From assembly GCA_022846075.1 (NCBI GenBank), contig AP025582.1:1178001-1242000 (forward strand): a stretch of 64,000 nucleotides of DNA, given 5' to 3'. This stretch comes from Oscillospiraceae bacterium. Its GTDB lineage: Bacteria > Bacillota > Clostridia > Oscillospirales > Oscillospiraceae. Positions 26,609 through 34,286 of this stretch are shown here, in pieces. Each line of letters begins with the position of its first letter. Position 1 is the first letter of the stretch. The notes under the pieces were generated by a model, which saw nothing but the letters and a program-made list of their open reading frames with translations, did not search any database and was not told where the DNA came from. Position numbers and translations under genes: made by a program.

Positions 26609-27994
26609 TCAGATGAGGATGTACTTGAAGACAAAGAGGATGGCCAGGATATACATGACCACGCTGATGGTGTTCCGGCGCTCTTTGCCGCCGAAGAGGT
26701 TGATGACCACGTAGGAGATGGTGCCCATGGCGATGCCCTCGGAGATGGAGTACATGAAGGGCATGGCGATGAGGGTGATGTAAGCGGGGATGGCGTCAAA
26801 GGCGTTGTCGAAGTCCACCTTCAGGATGGCGCCCACCATCAGGAAGCCCACCACGATGAGGGCGGGGGCGGTGGCGAAGGAGGGGATGGCCAGGAAGATG
26901 GGGGAGAGGAAGAGAGCCGCGCCGAACAGGGCGGCGGAGACCAGGCCGGTGAGGCCGGTGCGCCCGCCCTCGGAGACGCCGGAGGCACTCTCCACGAAGG
27001 TGGTGATGGTGGAGGTGCCCAGCACGGCGCCGGCGGTGGTGCCCACGGCGTCGGCCATCAGGGCCCCCCGGATCTTGGGCAGCTTGCCGTCCTGGTCCAG
27101 CATGTCCGCCTTGGAGGCCACGCCGATCAGGGTGCCCAAGGTGTCAAACATGTCCACGAAGAGGAAGGCGAAGACCACCACCAGGAAGTCCAGAGAGAGG
27201 ACCTTGGAGAAGTCCAGCTGGCCCAGGGTGGGCAGGACGCTGGGGATGGCGATGCCGTTGGAGAAGTCGGGCAGGACGCTGCCCAGGACGGAGGGGTCAT
27301 AAAGGCCGGTGACCTGGCACAAAATGCCCAGGACCCAGGTGGCCAGGATGCCCCAGAGGATGTTGCCCTTGACCTTTTTCACCACGAGGACGGAAGTGAT
27401 CAGCACGCCGATGATGGCCAGCAGGACCGTGATGCCCACGGTGCGGAAATCGGCGGCGTTGTCGGCAAAGTTATAGACCCCCACCAGGGTGGCGGACTCC
27501 ACCACCAGCTTGCAGTTCTGCAGGCCGATGAAGGCGATGAAGAGGCCGATGCCCGCGGAGACCGCGTGCTTGAGGGGCAGGGGGATGGCGTTGAAGATGG
27601 CCTCCCGCACGTTGGTGAGGGAGAGCAGGATGAAGATGACGCCCTCCACAAAGACGGCGGCCAGGGCCATCTGCCAGGAATAGCCCATTTTGATGACCAC
27701 GGTATAGGCGAAGTAGGCGTTCAGGCCCATGCCGGCGGAGAGGACGAAGGGGTAATTGGAAAAGACCGCCATCAGGACGGTGGCCAGGATTGAGGCGAGG
27801 CAGGTGGCGGTAAATACGGCGCCGGCGTCCATGCCGGCCGCGCTGAGGATGCTGGGGTTGACCGCCAGGATATACGCCATGGTCATGAAGGTGGTCACCC
27901 CCGCCATGACCTCGGTCTTGACGTCGGTGTGGTTGGCGCTGAGATGGAACACTCTGTCCAGAGTGCCGCCGGGGGCTTTTGTCGGTGTACTCAT
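26609..27994 (-). CDS. pbuG: NCS2-family purine permease (AzgA/PbuG-like)
   Basis: The 461-residue membrane protein has about 12-14 hydrophobic helices. It shows the AzgA/PbuG signatures: TEVMAGVTTFMTMAYILAVNP at the start, GMGLNAYFAYTV, and FLFVDMFDTLGTLIG in helix 8. These proteins import guanine, hypoxanthine or adenine by proton symport. AAGGGAGG lies 7 bases upstream of the start. Its place between the two deaminase genes and under tandem purine riboswitches supports purine base uptake; which base is preferred cannot be told from sequence. Confidence 0.92.
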   Translation of the reverse strand: MSTPTKAPGGTLDRVFHLSANHTDVKTEVMAGVTTFMTMAYILAVNPSILSAAGMDAGAVFTATCLASILATVLMAVFSNYPFVLSAGMGLNAYFAYTVVIKMGYSWQMALAAVFVEGVIFILLSLTNVREAIFNAIPLPLKHAVSAGIGLFIAFIGLQNCKLVVESATLVGVYNFADNAADFRTVGITVLLAIIGVLITSVLVVKKVKGNILWGILATWVLGILCQVTGLYDPSVLGSVLPDFSNGIAIPSVLPTLGQLDFSKVLSLDFLVVVFAFLFVDMFDTLGTLIGVASKADMLDQDGKLPKIRGALMADAVGTTAGAVLGTSTITTFVESASGVSEGGRTGLTGLVSAALFGAALFLSPIFLAIPSFATAPALIVVGFLMVGAILKVDFDNAFDAIPAYITLIAMPFMYSISEGIAMGTISYVVINLFGGKERRNTISVVMYILAILFVFKYILI

Positions 27995-28083
27995 GCTGGA
28001 CCCTCCCTTTCAATTCGCAAGGTTTTGAGCATCGGGGCCTCTCTCGTGCCCCTTACCATAGCCGAGTGCCGGAGATAACGCGC

Positions 28084-29361
28084 TTACCAGAGTGCCGTGC
28101 CGCTGACGTACTTCTTTATCACATCCCTGTCTTCCAATAGATAGACGCCCCGCTCCAGGCGTTCTTGAATGGTGAGTTCCAAGGGGGTTTTCAGCCGGCT
28201 GTCGTCCAGGACCACGGCGTCCACCTCATAGCCCGGGGCGAAGGAGCCCACCGGGCCGAAGAAAGAGCCGCCGCCCGCGGTGGCCAGCCAGAAGGCCTCG
28301 GGCACGGTGAGGGGGGCGAGGCTCTGGTCGGAGAGCCGCCAGCGCAGCTTGGAGCACTGCACGGCGTCCGCCATGGCCCGGAGGATGGACAGGCTGCTGC
28401 CCCCCGCCACGTCGCTGCCCAGGCCCAGGTTGAGGTCGGCATCCAGGTACCGCCGGACGGGGGCCACACCGGAGGACAGGTTGGCGTTGGACTGGGGACA
28501 GTGAGCGATATAGACGCCCCGGTCCCGTATAAGGGAAATCTCCTCGTCGCTGGAAAGGACGCAGTGGGCCATGATGGTCCTGACGTCCCCGCCGAACAGG
28601 CCGAAGGAGGCATAGGCGTCGCCGTAGAACCGGGAGGCGGGGCAAAGCTCCTGGACCCAGGCCCGCTCTCCCTCGTTTTCCGACAAGTGGGACTGGAGGG
28701 GAAGGCCGTACCGCCGCTGGATGTCCGCCAGCCGCTCCATGAGCTCGTCGGAGCAGGAGGGGATGAAGCGGGGGGTGAGGATGGGCTTGGTGCGCCGGTA
28801 TTTCCCGGCCGTGTCCTCCAGCCAGCGGACGGTCTCCTCCGCCGAGGCTTTGGCGCTGGGCTCCCGGATGGTGTCGGGGCAGTTGCGGTCCATGTTCACC
28901 CGGCCCACCATGGTCACAAGCCCCGTGTCCTCCAAAAGGTCCATCAGCAGCTCGGTGGCCCCGGTGTGGGCGGTGGCGAAGACGCAGGCCCGGGTGGTGG
29001 CGCCCCGCTTCAGGTCCCCGGCAAAGATGCCGTAGGCCTTCCGGGCGTAATCCAGGTCCCGGTACTTGGCCTCCTCGGGAAAGACCCGGGCCTCCAGCCA
29101 GTCCAGCAGCTCCAGATCCATGCCCAGGCCCCGGAAGGCGTACTGGGGGGCGTGGACGTGGAGATCGGTCAGGCCGGGAATGACCAGCCGGTCCGTCCAG
29201 TCCTCCAGGGGCAGGGCCCGGTATTCTTCGGGCAGGTCCCGGAACACACCGGCGGACTTGCCCTCCAGGACCACCAGATAACCGTTTTCCACGGTCTCCA
29301 GGGTGCGCGGGTCCTTGCTGTAACACAGATCGCCCTTGAGCACAAAGGTTTTGTCACGCAT
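28084..29361 (-). CDS. guaD: Guanine deaminase
   Basis: Starting at 29361, after AAGGAGAG, the product has 425 residues. The zinc-binding strand LTDLHVHAPQY (HVH at about 68-70) with the following PQY is the guanine-deaminase signature. LPLQSHLSENEGE, MAHCVLSSDEE and HCPQSNANLSSG supply the other metal and active-site segments. It converts guanine to xanthine and ammonia. An in-frame extension of 16 codons upstream overlaps the riboswitch terminator and is unlikely to be translated. This is the first gene of the purine operon, directly behind the second riboswitch. Confidence 0.93.
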   Translation of the reverse strand: MRDKTFVLKGDLCYSKDPRTLETVENGYLVVLEGKSAGVFRDLPEEYRALPLEDWTDRLVIPGLTDLHVHAPQYAFRGLGMDLELLDWLEARVFPEEAKYRDLDYARKAYGIFAGDLKRGATTRACVFATAHTGATELLMDLLEDTGLVTMVGRVNMDRNCPDTIREPSAKASAEETVRWLEDTAGKYRRTKPILTPRFIPSCSDELMERLADIQRRYGLPLQSHLSENEGERAWVQELCPASRFYGDAYASFGLFGGDVRTIMAHCVLSSDEEISLIRDRGVYIAHCPQSNANLSSGVAPVRRYLDADLNLGLGSDVAGGSSLSILRAMADAVQCSKLRWRLSDQSLAPLTVPEAFWLATAGGGSFFGPVGSFAPGYEVDAVVLDDSRLKTPLELTIQERLERGVYLLEDRDVIKKYVSGTALW

Positions 29362-29407
29362 CGGTTTTATTCTCTCCTTTTCTGGGTGAGCGCCGAAAAA
29401 AGGGCGC

Positions 29408-29482
29408 AAAAAAACTGCCGCAGGAACGCCATAAGTATTCCCGGTTTTCCTCCGGGAACTTATAGCGCAGCTGTTACGGCAG
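29408..29482 (-). terminator. Riboswitch-controlled terminator, proximal
   Basis: On the minus strand the 3' strand of aptamer helix P1 (CTATAAGT) plus TTCCCGG can pair with CCGGGAATACTTATGG downstream, and the outer CTGCCG of P3 can pair with CGGCAG just before seven T (29408-29414). This stem uses aptamer sequence and cannot coexist with the folded aptamer P1, so it is the expression platform: ligand binding would prevent it or favour it depending on overlap. As drawn it competes with the aptamer. Confidence 0.7.
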
Positions 29483-29523
29483 CTGGTAGAGACGCCCGAC
29501 CAATTACGGGCCTATATAAGTCC
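29457..29523 (-). ncRNA. Purine riboswitch aptamer, proximal (guanine type)
   Basis: Read on the minus strand this has P1 arms GACTTATATAG and CTATAAGTTC, a P2 hairpin, the conserved J2/3 segment TCTCTACC, and a P3 hairpin CAGCTG-CCGTAA-CAGCTG. The J3/1 segment reads CGCTAT, placing C at the discriminator position equivalent to C74 of the xpt aptamer, which predicts guanine or hypoxanthine rather than adenine. It lies about 95 bases upstream of guaD. Confidence 0.92.
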
Positions 29524-29565
29524 TCTGCTATTCGATTTGGTCCGGCCGTCTCTGGAGCGGGCAAC

Positions 29566-29648
29566 AAAAAAGCTGCCGTCCAACTGTACTTTTATCTCCA
29601 AAGGCATCACCGCCCTTCGAGACTTATAGCACAGCTATTTCGGTAGCT
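29566..29648 (-). terminator. Riboswitch-controlled terminator, distal
   Basis: After the distal aptamer, minus-strand sequence including the P3 and P1 3' strands (AGCTACCG and CTGTGCTATAAGTCTCGAAGG) can pair with CCTTTGGAGATAAAAGTACAG and CGGCAGCT, followed by six T (29566-29571). The pairing is imperfect but long, and it again competes with the aptamer. Confidence 0.6.
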
Positions 29649-29686
29649 GGTAGAGACGCCCAACCAATTATGGGCTTATATAAGTC
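29621..29686 (-). ncRNA. Purine riboswitch aptamer, distal (guanine type)
   Basis: The minus strand shows P1 arms GACTTATATAAG and CTATAAGTC, P2, J2/3 TCTCTACC, P3 CAGCTA-CCGAAA-TAGCTG and J3/1 TGCTAT with C at the discriminator position. It is very similar to the proximal aptamer 100 bases downstream and lies about 30 bases after the predicted promoter, so it is transcribed first. Confidence 0.92.
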
Positions 29687-29715
29687 TGAGTCACACTTTG
29701 TTTGATTGTGCTTTC

Positions 29716-29744
29716 AGTATAATTACAATAGATGGCTTTGTCAA
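29716..29744 (-). promoter_or_regulatory. Promoter of the purine salvage operon
   Basis: On the minus strand a consensus TTGACA (29739-29744) and TATACT (29716-29721) are separated by exactly 17 bases. Transcription would begin about 20-25 bases before the distal riboswitch. The rest of the region 29745-29866 is AT-rich and holds no gene that I can support. Confidence 0.88.
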
Positions 29745-29866
29745 TAGGGGGGTTGTTGTATAATTTGACGGCTGATAGGAAAAGCATCCCCAAATGCCTG
29801 GGGCGCAGCCGATAGAAGATTTTTCTGCAAAATAAAAATATTTTAGGAAAGAAATCTTTCTGTTTG

Positions 29867-29917
29867 AAGCGGGGCCGTACTGGACGTTCAAAGGAGATGT
29901 CCAATACGGCCCCGCTT
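29867..29917 (-). terminator. Terminator of the cyclic-di-GMP signalling operon
   Basis: A perfect 19-bp inverted repeat (29867-29885 with 29899-29917, 13-base loop) follows the GGDEF-EAL gene on the minus strand. The downstream side is only moderately T-rich, so this may be a strong but not classical terminator. Confidence 0.65.
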
Positions 29918-29921
29918 CTTG

Positions 29922-32633
29922 CTATCCTTTTATAAAACGGTCAAATTCCGCCTCGGGCATGGGTCGGGCGTAGTAATAGCCCTGAATATACTGTGCCCCG
30001 GAACCGGCGATGGCCTCCTGCTCCGCCTGGGTCTCCACGCCCTCCGCCACGACCAGCAGCCCGTTGATGGCCGCCATCTCCACAATGGAGCGGAGCAGCG
30101 CGTACTGCTTGGGGCTTGTCAAGATCTGCTGGGTCAGGGAGCGGTCGATTTTGAGGATGTCCACCGGAAGGTTGGACAGGTAATTGAGGCTGCTGTACCC
30201 CACGCCGAAATCATCCAGCGCGATATGGACGCCTGCCTGCCTCAGCTTTTCCAGGACCTCGGCCGCCCGGTCTATGGACTGGATCAGGATGCTCTCCGTG
30301 ATCTCCAGAGTGACCCGGCGGGGGTCAAGGCCGCTGGAGCGGATCAGCTCCAGCAGGTGGTCGGCGCTGGCGCCGACCAGAAGCTGCTGTACGGAGAGGT
30401 TGATCCCGATCCGCTTGAGCCCCAGCCGGGCGCCATGGGCCTTCATGAATGCGCAGGCCTGGGAGAGCACATAGTCGCCCAGCTCTTCCACGATGCCGTT
30501 GCGCTCGGCCAGCGAAATGACCTGGCCTGCGGAGAAGTGGCCGCCTTTGCCGTTGGGCAGACGCACAAGGGCCTCCGCCGCGGTGTACCGGCCGTCTTCT
30601 AGCAGCATGATGGGCTGGTACCAGACCTCCAGGGACTTCTGCCGGATGGAGTCCTTCAACCGGCGCAGGATGTCTCCCTCGGTCCGGATCATCTCGTCCA
30701 GCTGTCCGTTGTAGATGGCCACCGTCCGGTCCGACTCCTTGGCGAAGCGCAGGGCGGACTGGATGTGGTCCAGGAGAGCGCCGGGGGTCTCGCCGTGTTC
30801 GGGGTACAGGCAGGCCGCGATGCGGATCTGCAGGGGGAAGGAGAGGCTACCCACCGTGATGGGCGCGAGAAACATGGCCTGAAGCCGGCTGGCAAAGGAC
30901 TGGGCGCTTTCGTCGGAGAGGGATACGCCCAGGAACACGTCGCCGTTGATGCGGTAGAGGTAAGTACCGAATGGGCGTGACAGCCGACGCAGCACCTCGT
31001 GCAGGATCTCGTCTCCGATGGCGGCGCTAAACAGCTCGTTATACTGGCTGAAAGAGCAGATATCCACGCAGTAGAGGCTGAACCGCCTCTTTTTGTCGTA
31101 GGAGATCAACATATTGGTATCCCGGAGAAATTTCGGCCGGTTCCCCACGGCGAACACCGGGTCGGAATAGGCCAGCTGCTCCACCTGCTTGCGGTACCGG
31201 TTGAAGGTCTTGGAAAGCTCCATCATTTCCAGGTCCGTGTACTCGTCAAAGACCACGTCGCCCCTTCCCTCGATGAGCTGCCTGCATTTTTCCGTCAGCT
31301 TGCGCACGGGGGATTCCTGGGCGACACGGAGGTAATAGGCGCGGATCAGCCCGGCGAGGGCGTCCGCCGCCCGGTCGGTGCCGGGCCGGTATTCGGCATA
31401 CTGGTAGCGGGCCATCAAAAAGCTCTTCTCTCCGTCGATCCGCACCTGTAATAAGAGCTCCAGCGACAGCCCCTTGGCGAAGTCCTCCCGCTGCTGCTCG
31501 TCCATCTCCTCCCGCACCGCGACGATAAAACTCCCGGCGTCCAGCCGCCCGGCCAGGAAGGGGCTGTGGATATACTCGTCCAGCCGGGCCGGGACGCTCC
31601 GCAGGAAAACCGCCTCCGCATCCGGGCCGATCAGGCGGGCGGCCTGCGTATATCCCTCGATGGAGTAGTAAAACAGCATGACGGGGCGGCCGCCGGCGGA
31701 GGGCCAGCCGTCCAGAGCGGCCGTAAATCCCCTGCGGTTGTATAGGCCCGTGTCCGCGTCCTTCTGGTCTGTCAGACGCAGCGCCCGTTTTTGAGCGGCG
31801 TTTTTGTACAGCAGGTACGCCATCGCCAGCAGGAGGACAGCCAGCAGCATGCTCACCAGGATCAGGCCCATCCTCTGACCCGGATCGAGCCATCCCGCCG
31901 ACGGCTGGATGCTGAGGGTCCACTGGGTCGGAAGATAGAACACCGTTTTTTTCGCCTGGGAGAAATCGGCGTCTGACCGGGAGCTTGCGATGACCTCCTT
32001 GTTTCCATTCTGCGGCTCCACGCGCCACAGCTCGTAGTCATACCCCTGGGCGTACAGCTCCGCCAGCCCGAGCTCCTCCAGAACATAGTCCCGGTCTACC
32101 GCCACGGCCACCTGGCCCAGATAGGCGTTTTCCTCCACAATGGGCTGCAGAAACAGGAACGATTCCCGCTGCCCGGGGTCGCTCTCCAATACGACGGGCC
32201 CTTCGACCACCAGCTCCTTGACGACCTTGGCCAAGGTGAATATGTAGGAGAAATCCTGCATGTCCCGCCCGACCAGCTGTCCAAAGCTGTCCCGGGGCAG
32301 GGCGCTTACCATGGTGTCCCCGGCGAACAGGTAGGCGAAGCGGACCTCCTCCCGCTCCAGCAGCGGCTTGGCCGCGTGCTCGAACCAGTCGAGGGAGCCC
32401 GGCTGTTCCTTTTCCATCACATATGCCGTCTGCGCCAGGGCGCCTGCCTCGTTCATGGTCCCCCCCATCTGAAGAAGGATCTTTTCCCGATAGTAAAACA
32501 AGACGTTTTCAGCTTCTCTTTGGCGGATCTCCAGAATGGAGCCCCGCAGACCAAGCCCCGCCGCCGCGGCCGCGGCGAGGATCAGCAGTATGACGGCGAA
32601 ACAGGCTGCCCGCCGTGGAGTGTGTCTGTTCAT
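29922..32633 (-). CDS. Membrane GGDEF-EAL protein, likely c-di-GMP phosphodiesterase
   Basis: The 903-residue protein has a first membrane helix (about 9-29), an extracellular sensor region, a second helix (about 258-280), a first GGDEF-like region of low conservation, a second GGDEF domain with the motif degraded to NGDVF (about 561-565), and a C-terminal EAL domain. The EAL catalytic set looks complete: EALVRL (Glu687), the Asn of GINLS, ITES, the Asp pair in DDFG, Lys in ILKIDRS and Glu in EGVE. I therefore expect hydrolysis of c-di-GMP and no synthesis. The gene starts 7 bases after the GGDEF gene upstream, so a synthase and a hydrolase are made together. Confidence 0.88.
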   Translation of the reverse strand: MNRHTPRRAACFAVILLILAAAAAAGLGLRGSILEIRQREAENVLFYYREKILLQMGGTMNEAGALAQTAYVMEKEQPGSLDWFEHAAKPLLEREEVRFAYLFAGDTMVSALPRDSFGQLVGRDMQDFSYIFTLAKVVKELVVEGPVVLESDPGQRESFLFLQPIVEENAYLGQVAVAVDRDYVLEELGLAELYAQGYDYELWRVEPQNGNKEVIASSRSDADFSQAKKTVFYLPTQWTLSIQPSAGWLDPGQRMGLILVSMLLAVLLLAMAYLLYKNAAQKRALRLTDQKDADTGLYNRRGFTAALDGWPSAGGRPVMLFYYSIEGYTQAARLIGPDAEAVFLRSVPARLDEYIHSPFLAGRLDAGSFIVAVREEMDEQQREDFAKGLSLELLLQVRIDGEKSFLMARYQYAEYRPGTDRAADALAGLIRAYYLRVAQESPVRKLTEKCRQLIEGRGDVVFDEYTDLEMMELSKTFNRYRKQVEQLAYSDPVFAVGNRPKFLRDTNMLISYDKKRRFSLYCVDICSFSQYNELFSAAIGDEILHEVLRRLSRPFGTYLYRINGDVFLGVSLSDESAQSFASRLQAMFLAPITVGSLSFPLQIRIAACLYPEHGETPGALLDHIQSALRFAKESDRTVAIYNGQLDEMIRTEGDILRRLKDSIRQKSLEVWYQPIMLLEDGRYTAAEALVRLPNGKGGHFSAGQVISLAERNGIVEELGDYVLSQACAFMKAHGARLGLKRIGINLSVQQLLVGASADHLLELIRSSGLDPRRVTLEITESILIQSIDRAAEVLEKLRQAGVHIALDDFGVGYSSLNYLSNLPVDILKIDRSLTQQILTSPKQYALLRSIVEMAAINGLLVVAEGVETQAEQEAIAGSGAQYIQGYYYARPMPEAEFDRFIKG

Positions 32634-32640
32634 AGGCCCC

Positions 32641-34194
32641 TCACTTCTTGTGGATATGGTAATACCCTTTCCCGTTTTGCTTCACGTAGTAAAGGGCCTC
32701 GTCCGCGTCGGCGATCATCTGCTCCAGCTCCGCTCCCGGCTGGTAGATGGATACGCCGATGCTGCACTGGACCGGGATGCTCTGTCCTCCCGACTGGACG
32801 CTGGTCTGGAGGCGGAGGACAAGCTCGTCCAGCACACCCCGAAGCTCCGCCTCATTGTCCAGGCTGGTCAGCAGCAGGACGAACTCGTCTCCGCCGTACC
32901 GGCCCACCACACCGTCGTATTTTTTCTCATATTCCCGGAGGATGTATCCCAGGCTTTTCAGCGCGATGTCGCCGCCGGCGTGGCCGCAGCTGTCGTTGAT
33001 ATACTTCAGATTGTCCATGTCAATAAAGCACAGGGCTTGGACCAGCTGTGGGTCCGCCTTTTTCAGAAGGGAGGAGGCCTGGTTCAAAAAGACCGAGCGG
33101 GTGACCACGCCGGTCAGGCTGTCGGACAGGCCGGTGCTGGTCAGGCGCAGGACCTCCTGAAAGTCCACATTCTCGGGCCGCTCATCCTGGTAGACCCGCC
33201 GCTCCAGCTCTTCCACCGAATGGACCAGGGTGTCCACGACCTGCATCTGGTCGGCGATGTAACGGCGCACGAACCACAGCAGGCAGAGGCAGGACAGGAT
33301 CGTCAGACCGGACACCAGCAGCAGCGCCGGAAGGATCTCCGAAAAAGTGCTCCCAAAGTTGACCGAGCATATGATATCCCAGCCCGTGTATTCCACCCGC
33401 TGGTAGACGGTATAGTACAAGCTGCCGTCCCGGAAGCTCCAAAAGGCGCCGGGCTGGGCGGCCAGCAGGTGTTCCTCCAGCTGGTCCGCCGTGGTGCCGA
33501 ACAGCACGCCGTTTCGAAAGACGTCCATGATGGAATCTCCGTAGGGAAACCCCACCGTGGAAGACATGACCTGCCCCTGGGAGCCGATCAATGTCGCCTC
33601 CGCGCCGTTGGCGCCCGCCGACTCTTTCAGGATTTGCACGGCCTCGTCAAAGTAAATGGCACAGAACAGACACCCGGTGATGGTTCCATCCTCGTCAAAC
33701 AGCGGCACCGCCACCGTGTAGTTCAGCGTCGCCCCGTCCGCCCCCGCGGCAAAGCTGTCCGTCACCTGCCGCCGCCCGGTGGAAAACAACTGCTGCATGT
33801 AGTCCCGGCTGGCGAGGCTTGCCGGTTCGGAGCCGTCGGAGTAGACAATGATGTTGGAATCCACGTAGCAGAGCATCATGTACCCGAAGTGGGGGCTCAT
33901 CTGGTCCAGCTTTTTTACCTTGTCAATGGGCGGGAGTTCTGGGTCGTAAAACTCCGGGAGGCCCGCCAGGGATTCCAACAGGTCCACCGCCCCCGCGACC
34001 CGCTGGGAGATTTGCGCGTGGCTTGCGGCGAGAGAGGCCCTGGCGTCCGCCCGCATCCGGCTGATGGAGAGGATGCCGCCGCCCAGGAGGACGATGAGGA
34101 AGATCAGCGCGCAGAATACCGCGCTGTATCGGGAGATGGGGGCAAAGGAGATTTCCCATTTGCCGCTTTTCTTCTTTTCTCGGTTCCTTTTCAT
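32641..34194 (-). CDS. Membrane diguanylate cyclase with Cache-like sensor
   Basis: The ATG at 34194 (GAGGAT upstream) gives 517 residues; open frame further upstream overlaps the GntR gene and looks non-coding. A Lys/Arg-rich N-terminus leads to a membrane helix (about 22-43), an extracellular double-Cache-like region, a second helix (about 280-300), and a GGDEF domain with an intact GGDEF motif at about 434-438 (GRYGGDEF). It should make c-di-GMP. It lies 93 bases after the GntR gene and 7 bases before the GGDEF-EAL gene. Confidence 0.88.
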   Translation of the reverse strand: MKRNREKKKSGKWEISFAPISRYSAVFCALIFLIVLLGGGILSISRMRADARASLAASHAQISQRVAGAVDLLESLAGLPEFYDPELPPIDKVKKLDQMSPHFGYMMLCYVDSNIIVYSDGSEPASLASRDYMQQLFSTGRRQVTDSFAAGADGATLNYTVAVPLFDEDGTITGCLFCAIYFDEAVQILKESAGANGAEATLIGSQGQVMSSTVGFPYGDSIMDVFRNGVLFGTTADQLEEHLLAAQPGAFWSFRDGSLYYTVYQRVEYTGWDIICSVNFGSTFSEILPALLLVSGLTILSCLCLLWFVRRYIADQMQVVDTLVHSVEELERRVYQDERPENVDFQEVLRLTSTGLSDSLTGVVTRSVFLNQASSLLKKADPQLVQALCFIDMDNLKYINDSCGHAGGDIALKSLGYILREYEKKYDGVVGRYGGDEFVLLLTSLDNEAELRGVLDELVLRLQTSVQSGGQSIPVQCSIGVSIYQPGAELEQMIADADEALYYVKQNGKGYYHIHKK

Positions 34195-34286
34195 AACGAT
34201 CCTCGGCCTTCCTTTCGGCAAAGAGGGTGCCCCGGAGTTGACCGGCGGCTGTATGTCAGTTTCCTGTCCCGCCCCGGCAGGGGGCG

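Noticed and set aside
29668-29904. Small minus-strand open frames in the AT-rich region before the purine operon
   Set aside because: They cross a consensus promoter and a long terminator hairpin and have no ribosome site.
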